Shown here: positions 16,817 through 24,480 of the stretch, in pieces
Numbering within the stretch: position 1 is the stretch's first letter
How the letters are laid out: every line of letters starts with the position of its first letter
NCBI RefSeq assembly: GCF_040256745.1
Contig: NZ_CP138335.1
Location: 186,001 to 250,000 of the forward strand
DNA length: 64,000 nucleotides
DNA from: Scrofimicrobium sp. R131
GTDB taxonomy: Bacteria; Actinomycetota; Actinomycetes; Actinomycetales; Actinomycetaceae
Direction of reading: 5' to 3'
Position numbers and translations under genes: made by a program
The notes under the pieces: generated by a model
Told to the model about the DNA's origin: nothing
The model's input: only the letters and a program-made list of their open reading frames with translations
Database searches by the model: none

Positions 16817-17734
16817 ATGAGCGCGCAAACATTATCTCAACCCAACGTGGGCTCGGGGCAGACCCCGGAGCCGCCGCAGAACCGTCGGTCGTTTGGCCGC
16901 TGGGCACGGGACAAGGGCTGGCGACACCTGGTTGGCATCGTGATGTCGATCGTGGCCCTGACCCCGATCATCTACATCATCTCAGCCTCGCTCAACGTGA
17001 ACGGCACCCTGACCGGGTCGAACGAACTGTTCTCCACGGTGAGCCCGACCAACTACCAGGCACTGAACGCAACCATGTTCTGGAAGTGGGTCGGCAACAC
17101 CCTGGTGATCGCCTCGGTTACCTCAATCGGTACGGTGCTGATGGCGGCCGCGGCTGCCTACGCCTTCTCCCGGTTCCGGTTCAAGGGTCGCCGCCTCGGC
17201 CTGACTTCCCTCCTCATCATCCAGATGTTCCCGCAGATGCTGGCATTCGTGGCCATCTTCCTGCTGCTGCTCAACCTGGGGAATGTGGTTCCGATTCTGG
17301 GGTTGAACTCGACCCTCGCCCTGATTGCGGTCTACCTGGGCGGCGCGCTGGGGGTGAACACCTTCCTGCTGTACGGCTTCTTCAACTCGATTCCGAAGGA
17401 ACTGGATGAGGCCGCCATGATCGACGGAGCCTCCCACGCGCAGATCTACTGGACCATTGTGCTCAGGCTCGCGTCCCCGATTCTGGCGGTGGTGGCGCTG
17501 CTCAGTTTCATCTCCACGTTTGGCGACTTCGTCATCGCCAGGGTGATCCTGCAATCAGAGTCGAACTGGACGGTGGCGATCGGCCTCTACTCCTGGGTTT
17601 CCAGCCGGTTGGACGCCAACTGGGGACAGTTTGCCGCCGGGGCCATCATCGCCACCATCCCGGTGCTGGTTCTGTTCCTGTTCCTGCAAAAGTACATTGT
17701 CGGTGGCCTGACCGCCGGCTCAGTCAAGGGCTAG
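16817..17734 (+). CDS. Sugar ABC transporter permease, MalG-type
   Basis: A 305-residue permease with six membrane helices. The EAA loop KELDEAAMIDGASHAQ marks the ATPase docking site, and the ending YIVGGLTAGSVKG matches the conserved MalG C-terminus that inserts between the MalK subunits. The ATG at 16817 follows the MalF stop by one base, with GAGGAG ten bases upstream inside malF. It is the last gene of the operon; a 13-bp stem hairpin follows. Confidence 0.93.
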   Translation: MSAQTLSQPNVGSGQTPEPPQNRRSFGRWARDKGWRHLVGIVMSIVALTPIIYIISASLNVNGTLTGSNELFSTVSPTNYQALNATMFWKWVGNTLVIASVTSIGTVLMAAAAAYAFSRFRFKGRRLGLTSLLIIQMFPQMLAFVAIFLLLLNLGNVVPILGLNSTLALIAVYLGGALGVNTFLLYGFFNSIPKELDEAAMIDGASHAQIYWTIVLRLASPILAVVALLSFISTFGDFVIARVILQSESNWTVAIGLYSWVSSRLDANWGQFAAGAIIATIPVLVLFLFLQKYIVGGLTAGSVKG

Positions 17735-17744
17735 CTGGCCCCGC

Positions 17745-17781
17745 TGGCCCAGTTGGCCGCCCTGGGCCGCCAACTGGGCCA
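17745..17781. terminator. Hairpin between convergent malG-like and P-type ATPase genes
   Basis: TGGCCCAGTTGGC (17745-17757) and GCCAACTGGGCCA (17769-17781) form a perfect 13-bp stem with an 11-base loop. It lies between two convergent stops and can serve both strands. No T-run follows, as in many actinobacterial terminators. Confidence 0.6.
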
Positions 17782-17798
17782 CCTTGGACAGCTGCGCC

Positions 17799-19787
17799 TC
17801 ACCCGTTGGAGTCGGGCCGCTGACCGGAGATTGACATTCCGGTTGGCGGCTCGACTTCTGCTCGTTTGGCGGAGGAGGGGAGGCCGACCGGCACCTGGGA
17901 ACCGCCCTCCGGCAGGACGGGTGCCCGCCCGGTCAGAGCCCGCAGTGAGTAGACGATGGCGACCAGGTCCAGGACTTCCTGCAGCAGCGCGCCCACCACC
18001 GCGGGAATTGCGCCGGTGGTGGCCACCAGCATCAGGGCAACCGACAGCGAGATTCCCAGCCAAATCGAGGTGAGCGCCACCCGGACGGTGTCGCGGGAAA
18101 TAGCCACCAGCGTGACCACCGGGCGGAGCGAATCCTGCAGGATGACTACGTCGGCCGCCTCGCCCGCCGCGGTGGAGCCGCGGGCCCCCATCGCCACCCC
18201 CAGGTCGGCGGCAGCCAACACCGGTGCATCGTTGACACCGTCCCCGACCATCATCGTGGGTTTGGGGGACAGGGTCCGAACCACCTCAACCTTGTCGGCC
18301 GGGCGCATCGAGGCGTGCACCTGGGTGATTCCCACCAGCTTCGCCACCTCCTGCGCGGTCCCGGCACTGTCCCCGGTGACCATGGTGATCTCCGGGACGC
18401 CGTGATCCCCCAGCCACTGCACCACGGCGCGGCTCTCGTCGCGAATGTGGTCGGCCAGGATCAGCGCACCAAGGTAGCGGGAGCCCTCGGCGACGTACAC
18501 TGCTACCTGGCCTGGCTCCAACTGGGCCCGCTTTGCCGAGGGGGCCACCGCCTGAATGTAGGAGTACCGGCCGACTCGAACCGGGTCACCCCCGAAGTCG
18601 GCTTCCACGCCCTGCCCGGTGTCCTCGCTGGCGTGCGCCGCGTTTTCCAGGGTGAGGCCCGCCGAAGTGGCCCCGGCCCGAATCCCGCTGGCCAGCACGT
18701 GGCTGGAGTACTGTTCGGCGCTGGCGGCCAACTGGGTCAGACGCTCAGAACTGCTGCCGGGCTCGGGCCGGGCTTCCACCAGCACCGGCTCCCCGTCGGT
18801 GAGGGTGCCGGTCTTGTCGAAGGCGATTGACTTGACCTTGGCGGCCTGCTCGAGAGCGGCCCCGCCTTTGACGATGATGCCGTTTTTGGCCGAGCGGGAC
18901 ATCCCGCCCATGAAGGCCACCGGGGCGGCGATCAGGAGCGGGCAGGGAGTGGCCAGCACCAGCACCTCGACGAAGCGGACCGGCTCCCCGCTGACGATCC
19001 ACGCCACCCCGCCGATCAGCAGCGCCACCACGGTAAACGGCACGGCAAAACGATCGGCGAGGCGGACGGTGGGAGCCTTGGCATTCTCAGCTTCCTGGAC
19101 CAGGCGGATGATCTGCTGATATTGGGAATCCGCGCTGCGTTTGAGTGCCCGCACTCGAACCGCCTGCGAGCCGTTGACCGCACCGGAGGGCAACTCGTCC
19201 CCGCTGACGACGCTGACGGGCAGGCTCTCCCCGGTCAAAGAGGATTCGTCAAACGAGCCGGTGGGGCTCAGCAGAATACAGTCGACCGGAACGATTTCCC
19301 CGGGCAGGACCAGCAGCAGGTCCCCAACCTGAACGGACTCGGCCTCAATGTCGCGCACGTCGGTGTCCGACCAGTCACCGGAACTGTCCGCATTGGTCTC
19401 CCCGGCTCGGGCCAGCAAATGCGCGCTGGTTGGGGTCCGGTCCAGCAGGGCTGTCAGCTCGCGCTGGGCCCGATTGGCGGCGTAGTCCTCCAGCGCCTCG
19501 CCGCCGGAAAGCATCAATACCACAATGATTGAAGCCCAGTACTCGCCTACCAAAAGTGTTGAAACAATCGCCAGTAGAGCCAGGATGTCCAGGCCAAAGT
19601 GGCCGCGGATGATATCTCGGATCATTCCCACCGCGGTCCAGAGAGCGAATGCACCAGAGAAAGCGCTGATCAGCGCGTGAGCGATCGCGGTTTGCTCGGA
19701 GGCATTCAGAACTAGACCGACGATCAGGACGGCCAGTGCCATCGCGACCACCGGGTACTGTCGGAGGAAGGACCAGACTTTTTGCAT
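17799..19787 (-). CDS. Heavy-metal translocating P1B-type ATPase
   Basis: A 662-residue metal pump with eight predicted helices and the full P-type machinery: actuator TGES (about residue 184), phosphorylation motif DKTGT (about 323), and hinge GDGVNDAP (about 514). The membrane metal motif is TPCPL (about 279), not CPC. No N-terminal HMA or cysteine-rich metal domain is present. The HP dipeptide usual in P1B nucleotide domains appears as SSHVLA. TPC/SPC motifs occur in cobalt or uncharacterised subgroups, so the metal cannot be named. The ATG at 19787 starts at the first membrane helix; a longer frame to 19904 is less likely. Confidence 0.88.
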   Translation of the reverse strand: MQKVWSFLRQYPVVAMALAVLIVGLVLNASEQTAIAHALISAFSGAFALWTAVGMIRDIIRGHFGLDILALLAIVSTLLVGEYWASIIVVLMLSGGEALEDYAANRAQRELTALLDRTPTSAHLLARAGETNADSSGDWSDTDVRDIEAESVQVGDLLLVLPGEIVPVDCILLSPTGSFDESSLTGESLPVSVVSGDELPSGAVNGSQAVRVRALKRSADSQYQQIIRLVQEAENAKAPTVRLADRFAVPFTVVALLIGGVAWIVSGEPVRFVEVLVLATPCPLLIAAPVAFMGGMSRSAKNGIIVKGGAALEQAAKVKSIAFDKTGTLTDGEPVLVEARPEPGSSSERLTQLAASAEQYSSHVLASGIRAGATSAGLTLENAAHASEDTGQGVEADFGGDPVRVGRYSYIQAVAPSAKRAQLEPGQVAVYVAEGSRYLGALILADHIRDESRAVVQWLGDHGVPEITMVTGDSAGTAQEVAKLVGITQVHASMRPADKVEVVRTLSPKPTMMVGDGVNDAPVLAAADLGVAMGARGSTAAGEAADVVILQDSLRPVVTLVAISRDTVRVALTSIWLGISLSVALMLVATTGAIPAVVGALLQEVLDLVAIVYSLRALTGRAPVLPEGGSQVPVGLPSSAKRAEVEPPTGMSISGQRPDSNG

Positions 19788-20028
19788 AGCTCTACCATGG
19801 TGGGTTTGGAGCAGGATTTCAACGAAGGTTAGGCGATGCTTCCCTGCCGTTGGGACCTTGGACCCACCCGGTGGGGAACCCTGATTTTTCCCGGATAAGT
19901 GCATATTGGCTGAATATCAGTTTGCCGCCGTGGGATGCTGTCCATTCGAGGACAGAACATTTATCATCGGCAAGTCAAGCTGTCGGTCCAAGCGGCAGCT
20001 GACCCCCCACAGCGCGAAAGGTTTCCTC

Positions 20029-20403
20029 ATGGCGTACCAGACTGAACCGCAATATCCGCAGCAACCGGACAGCGGGTACTACACCACGGTTCCCCCCAAA
20101 TCATTTGTCGTAACCTGGCTGTTTGCGTGGCTGCTCGGGACCTTCGGGGTGGATCGTTTCTACCTGGGCAAAATCGGCACCGGCGTCTTGAAGCTGCTGA
20201 CCGGGGGTGGATTCGGAATCTGGACGCTGGTCGACGTCCTGATCACCCTGTTCGGCGGGCAAACCGACAAGTGGGGCCGCCCGCTGGTGGGTTATGAGGA
20301 GAACAAGACCATGGCGTGGATCATCACCCTGGTCTTCCTGTTCGGCGGCGTAGTGCTCGCCATCGTGACCGGGGTCCTCAGCGCAATTTTCAGCTCTTTC
20401 TAG
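20029..20403 (+). CDS. TM2 domain membrane protein
   Basis: A 124-residue protein. A short N-terminus with proline, glutamine and tyrosine precedes a TM2 domain: helix, short loop [16 protein letters not shown] (the family's DRF/YLGK motif), second helix ending [10 protein letters not shown] third hydrophobic helix lies at the C-terminus. The ATG at 20029 begins where the protein sequence becomes family-like. Function is not known for this bacterial family. A strong terminator follows. Confidence 0.85.
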   Translation: MAYQTEPQYPQQPDSGYYTTVPPKSFVVTWLFAWLLGTFGVDRFYLGKIGTGVLKLLTGGGFGIWTLVDVLITLFGGQTDKWGRPLVGYEENKTMAWIITLVFLFGGVVLAIVTGVLSAIFSSF

Positions 20404-20409
20404 GCGATC

Positions 20410-20445
20410 CCGGCTCGGACCCGGATGGGAGCCGAGCCGGTTTTT
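20410..20445 (+). terminator. Rho-independent terminator after the TM2 gene
   Basis: CCGGCTCGG (20410-20418) pairs with CCGAGCCGG (20432-20440), followed by TTTTT (20441-20445). It lies seven bases past the stop codon. Confidence 0.85.
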
Positions 20446-20474
20446 GCCCGCCCTTCGGGGCTCTTTCCTCGCTG

Positions 20475-20522
20475 CTGGGTGAAGTCGGGTTCAAATTGTG
20501 GCTGAACCCCGACTTCACCCAG
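20475..20522. promoter_or_regulatory. Long hairpin-forming inverted repeat upstream of dcd
   Basis: A 19-base arm (20475-20493) and a 20-base arm (20503-20522) are complementary except for one extra C in the right arm; the loop is nine bases. No T-run follows. It lies 25 bases before the dcd start, beyond the TM2 terminator, and could be an RNA hairpin in the dcd leader or a protein-binding site. Confidence 0.6.
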
Positions 20523-20547
20523 GGCGTTCTCATGGAAAGATAGGCTT

Positions 20548-21171
20548 ATGCTGCTAAGTGACCGCGATATTCGGCGCGGAATTGAGGCCGGACGCATTGA
20601 CCTCGATCCGCTTGACCTGGACCTGATTCAGCCCGCGTCCATCGACGTCCGCCTGGATCGTTACTTCCGCCTGTTCGACAATCACCGCTACCCGGTGATC
20701 GACCCGGCGCAAGAGCAGCCGGGACTGACGCGCGAGGTGGTGGCCACCGGGGAGCCGTTCGTCCTGCACCCGGGCGAGTTTGTCCTGGGTTCCACCTACG
20801 AGCGGGTGACGCTGGGCGATGACATTGCCGCCCGGCTGGAGGGGAAGTCCTCCCTCGGCCGGCTCGGCCTGCTCACGCACTCCACCGCCGGTTTCATCGA
20901 TCCGGGCTTTTCCGGCCACGTCACCCTGGAGCTTTCCAACACGGCCACGATGCCGATTCTGCTGCACCCGGGGATGAAGATTGGCCAGCTCTGCTTCTTC
21001 GACCTGTCCAGTCCGGCCGAGCATCCCTACGGCTCCGCCCAACTCGGATCCCACTATCAGGGTCAACGCGGCCCGACCCCGTCCCGCTCCTACCTGCGCT
21101 TTGAGCTGACGGTCCTGGATGAGGACGAGTTGGAGGCGCCGCCGCCAACCGAGCAGGACCGGGCAAAATGA
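20548..21171 (+). CDS. dcd: dCTP deaminase (possibly bifunctional with dUTPase activity)
   Basis: A 207-residue trimeric nucleotide enzyme. It begins with the family signature [25 protein letters not shown] supplies nucleotide contacts, and the catalytic block is [20 protein letters not shown] with the conserved glutamate near VTLELSN. Actinobacterial members deaminate dCTP and hydrolyse dUTP to dUMP in one enzyme; that bifunctionality is assumed from the lineage. The next gene overlaps it by four bases (ATGA), implying cotranslation. Confidence 0.95.
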   Translation: MLLSDRDIRRGIEAGRIDLDPLDLDLIQPASIDVRLDRYFRLFDNHRYPVIDPAQEQPGLTREVVATGEPFVLHPGEFVLGSTYERVTLGDDIAARLEGKSSLGRLGLLTHSTAGFIDPGFSGHVTLELSNTATMPILLHPGMKIGQLCFFDLSSPAEHPYGSAQLGSHYQGQRGPTPSRSYLRFELTVLDEDELEAPPPTEQDRAK

Positions 21172-22250
21172 CGGCGGCCAACCCGGAGCGGCGCTCAATC
21201 TGGGAGCGGCTGGCAGAAAAGAAGGGCGAGGTGCACCCCCTCGCCGACATTGACCTTGCGCCCCTGGATGAGTCGACCTCCACCTTCCGGATCGAGCACA
21301 CGGGTCAGCTGGTGCTGGACGACTCGGCCGCCTCCATTGCCGCCCCGGTGGACGCCAACCAGCCCCTCGGCGAGTTGGACGCGGTCACCGCGGCTGCCTA
21401 CCACCTGCTGGTGCTGCCCCCGGGCCGGCGCGGGGAGGAAGTTGAAGCGTTGGCAATTTCCGTTTGGAACGAGGCGGGGTGGATTAACCCGGGCGTCCTG
21501 CACCTAACCGAGGGGGTCACCCTGGAGGGGCCCTGGCAGGTGAGCGAGGCGACCCACCTGGACCTGGGTTTGCAGGGGGACAACGAGTCGGTTTGGCTGC
21601 TGCGCTGCCAGCCGGTTCGCGGCGCCGCCCCGACCGAGGAAGTCATGGCTCGGGAAGAGCTGGCCCGCGCTTTTCCCGCCGGGATGCCGGTCGGGGTGGA
21701 GCTGGGTGCCCTCTCGGTCCTGCGCCGGGTCGCTCGGCGCCTGGGCGGACAGCTGCGGATCGCGGGTTCCGGTCAGGTGCTGGTGCCCGATCCGGGCAGC
21801 GCGGTCAACCTGCGGGTCTACACCGCGGAGCCGGCCGGGCAGGACGAGGTCCTGGCCGCTCTGTCAGAGCGGTTTCCCGAGGTGGAGTTGGTGACGCCGG
21901 CCCTCGAGGGCCAGGGTCCCAGCCCCTACGCACTCCTGATCAAGGTGGGGGCCGCCTCCCAGGTGCTGGTGGGCCTGCGTCTGGTCACCCAGATCCCGCG
22001 CGCCCTCCGGTGGGAAAGCTGGGTGCGCCAGGACGTGTTTGTTTACGAGGTGAACTGGGCCAACCTGATTCAGCAAACCCTGCCGAACGGGCAGCTGACC
22101 CGGGTCGGCCGGCGCGAACGGGCCCTGGTCTCAGCGGCGATTTCGGGCGCCGCGGCCACGCTGGCCTCCCTCATGCGCGATGTCGCCGTGGTGGACGAAG
22201 ACGATTTCCTGGTGGCGTTGGACGAGTTGGAGTCGCCAACCGAAAACTAG
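21168..22250 (+). CDS. Conserved hypothetical protein coupled to dcd
   Basis: A 360-residue soluble acidic protein without membrane helices or recognised motifs. It starts at an ATG overlapping the dcd stop by four bases. The first 150 residues form a segment rich in beta strands, followed by two alpha/beta stretches. I do not recognise the family. It shares an operon with dcd and meets the oxidoreductase gene at a four-base convergent overlap. Codon use is like its neighbours, so it is an expressed chromosomal gene. Confidence 0.75.
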   Translation: MTAANPERRSIWERLAEKKGEVHPLADIDLAPLDESTSTFRIEHTGQLVLDDSAASIAAPVDANQPLGELDAVTAAAYHLLVLPPGRRGEEVEALAISVWNEAGWINPGVLHLTEGVTLEGPWQVSEATHLDLGLQGDNESVWLLRCQPVRGAAPTEEVMAREELARAFPAGMPVGVELGALSVLRRVARRLGGQLRIAGSGQVLVPDPGSAVNLRVYTAEPAGQDEVLAALSERFPEVELVTPALEGQGPSPYALLIKVGAASQVLVGLRLVTQIPRALRWESWVRQDVFVYEVNWANLIQQTLPNGQLTRVGRRERALVSAAISGAAATLASLMRDVAVVDEDDFLVALDELESPTEN

Positions 22251-24325
22251 GCCTGGTCCTGGGCTTGGCTTCGGTGGACCCCTTCCAGCAGCAGCATCGC
22301 CACGTCCTTCACCTCCGGGGCGGGAACCCCGGTGACCGAGGCGCTGGCGGAGTCAAACATCTGCGTGCAGAACGGGCAGGCGGTGGCGACGGTGGTGGCG
22401 CCGGTGTCGGCGGCCTCCTGCAGCCGGTTGGTGGCGATGCGAGTCCCGCGGGTCTCCTCCATCCAAGCCCGGGCTCCGCCGGCCCCGCAGCAGAACGAGT
22501 TCTCTCCTGACCGCGGCATTTCGATTACCGGCAGCATGGAACCGAGCAGTTCCCGCGGGGCAGAGAAGACCCGATTGTGGCGCCCGAGGAAACACGGGTC
22601 GTGGTAGGTGATCCGCTGACCCTCCGGGGGCGCGGTGGGGGTGAGGGCGCCCTCCCGGACCAACCGGTTCAGCAACTGCGTGTGGTGAATGACCTCGTAG
22701 TGCCCACCCATCTCCGGGTACTCATTCGCGATCGTGTTGAAACAGTGGGCGCAGGTGACCACAATCCGCTGGGCCTTCGCCTCGTTCAAAGTGTCAATTG
22801 CCGCCTCGGCCAACAGCTGGAACAGCACCTCGTTGCCCGCGCGTCGGGCCGGATCCCCGGTGCAGGATTCCCCCGACCCGAGGACGGCAAAACTGACCCC
22901 GGCCGTGTGCAGCAGTTCGGCCACCGCCGCGGTGGTCTTCTTGGCCCGGTCGTCGTAGGCTCCGGCGCAGCCAACCCAGAACAGGTACTCCACCTCGGTA
23001 GCGTCCTCCAGGTCCTCGCCGATCACGGGCACGTCGAATGCCAGGTCCTTGGCCCAGTCCAGCCGTTTCTTGGCCGGCAGGCCGTACGGGTTACCCTTCG
23101 TTTCCATTCCCTTGAAGGGTCGGCGCAACTCGCGCGGGAAGGCCGATTCCATCAGCACCTGGAACCGGCGCAGGTTGGCGATCCGGTCCACGTGCTCGAT
23201 GTCGACCGGGCACTGCTCGACGCAGGCACCGCACATGGTGCAATCCCAAATCATGTCGGGGCCCAGCACGTCCGGGACCAACTGGTCGCCGTCGGTCTGC
23301 GACACTCCCGCCGCCAGCAGCGCCCCCAGGATGTCCCCCGAATGCGTCTGCGCAGCCCGATCCCGCACCGCCAGGGTCAACAGTTTCGGCGACAGGGGCT
23401 TCTGGGTGTTCCACGCCGGGCAGACGTCCTGGCAGCGGCCGCACTCGGTGCAGGAGAGCACGTCGAGGCGGTCCTTCCAGGTCAGGTCGTCCACGGTTCC
23501 GAGCCCCAGGTGGTCTTCGTCCAGTTCCCCGTCAACGGTTGGAATCGGGGCGAGCGCGCCCAGGGACTTCGACAGGTCGTCCTCCCGGCTGGTCATCAGG
23601 TTCAGCGGGGCCAGGAATCGGTGCCAGGAAACCCCCATGGAGACCTGGAGGCCAACCACGATCATCCAGGCCATCGAGACGACGATCTTCCCGGTGGAGA
23701 CCAGCACGATCAGGCTGGCCCGAGTGCTGGGGGACAGGTCTGCGAAGCCGGAACCGAGCCACGCGGTCAACGGGAAATGGAAGGTGTCGCCCCGGGCCTG
23801 CAACCCGTGCAGGATCAGCACGGCCAGGCACACGAGCAGGATGACCCACTCGACGAAGTGGGCCTGCCAGCGGGTGGAGCCAAAGAAGCGGGAGGTGCGT
23901 TCGCTGGAGCCGGTCCGGAGCCGGACCAGCATCAGGGCGACGATGCCCAGCAGTCCCGCCCAGGCAAAGAACTCGGTCAGCCAGTTCCACGGGGCCCAGG
24001 TGCCAAAGAACGGTAGGACCGAGTCTGGTCGCCACACCTGCAGGTACGAGGTCACGAGGGTCACGACCAGCACCACGAAGGAGACCATCACCAGCCAGTG
24101 GGCGGCCCGCACCAACGGGCGACCGCGGAAAGTCTGGTGGCTCAGCGTCTGCCAGAGGGCCCGCCCGGCCCGGCCCCACGGGTGGTGCCAGCGGCCCGAC
24201 TCCGGTTGCCCCGCGGTGATGATTCCAACGATCTGCCCGACGCCTCGCCCAAAGAACCACAAGCCCACCAGGGTCATGATGATTGTCAGCGCGCCCGCTG
24301 TCAGAACCATCGGGGTCGGAGCCAT
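22247..24325 (-). CDS. Membrane iron-sulfur oxidoreductase (HdrD/GlpC-like, CCG domains)
   Basis: A 692-residue protein. The N-terminal 250 residues hold five or six membrane helices, probably of a cytochrome b/NarI-like type. Two 4Fe-4S motifs follow: CTECGRCQDVCP (about residue 292) and CTMCGACVEQCP (about 362). Two cysteine-rich CCG domains complete the protein (WVGCAGAYD and later HDPCFLGRHN with SFCCGAGGAR). This layout is that of the actinobacterial heterodisulfide-reductase-like electron-transfer protein next to the quinone pool. The donor and acceptor are unknown. The ATG at 24325 is preceded on its strand by GAAAGG. Confidence 0.9.
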   Translation of the reverse strand: MAPTPMVLTAGALTIIMTLVGLWFFGRGVGQIVGIITAGQPESGRWHHPWGRAGRALWQTLSHQTFRGRPLVRAAHWLVMVSFVVLVVTLVTSYLQVWRPDSVLPFFGTWAPWNWLTEFFAWAGLLGIVALMLVRLRTGSSERTSRFFGSTRWQAHFVEWVILLVCLAVLILHGLQARGDTFHFPLTAWLGSGFADLSPSTRASLIVLVSTGKIVVSMAWMIVVGLQVSMGVSWHRFLAPLNLMTSREDDLSKSLGALAPIPTVDGELDEDHLGLGTVDDLTWKDRLDVLSCTECGRCQDVCPAWNTQKPLSPKLLTLAVRDRAAQTHSGDILGALLAAGVSQTDGDQLVPDVLGPDMIWDCTMCGACVEQCPVDIEHVDRIANLRRFQVLMESAFPRELRRPFKGMETKGNPYGLPAKKRLDWAKDLAFDVPVIGEDLEDATEVEYLFWVGCAGAYDDRAKKTTAAVAELLHTAGVSFAVLGSGESCTGDPARRAGNEVLFQLLAEAAIDTLNEAKAQRIVVTCAHCFNTIANEYPEMGGHYEVIHHTQLLNRLVREGALTPTAPPEGQRITYHDPCFLGRHNRVFSAPRELLGSMLPVIEMPRSGENSFCCGAGGARAWMEETRGTRIATNRLQEAADTGATTVATACPFCTQMFDSASASVTGVPAPEVKDVAMLLLEGVHRSQAQDQA

Positions 24326-24480
24326 ACCACGTACCTTTCACCGGGGAGGCGCCCCGGACAAGTGCTGGGCGCGGGCCACTCCAGGTTACCCCGCCCGACC
24401 TGCGACGTCACGAACCTTTACAATTGGAGGGACGACGGCGGCCCGTCTGGCTGCCGACAGCCACTTCGAGGGGACCCTGA

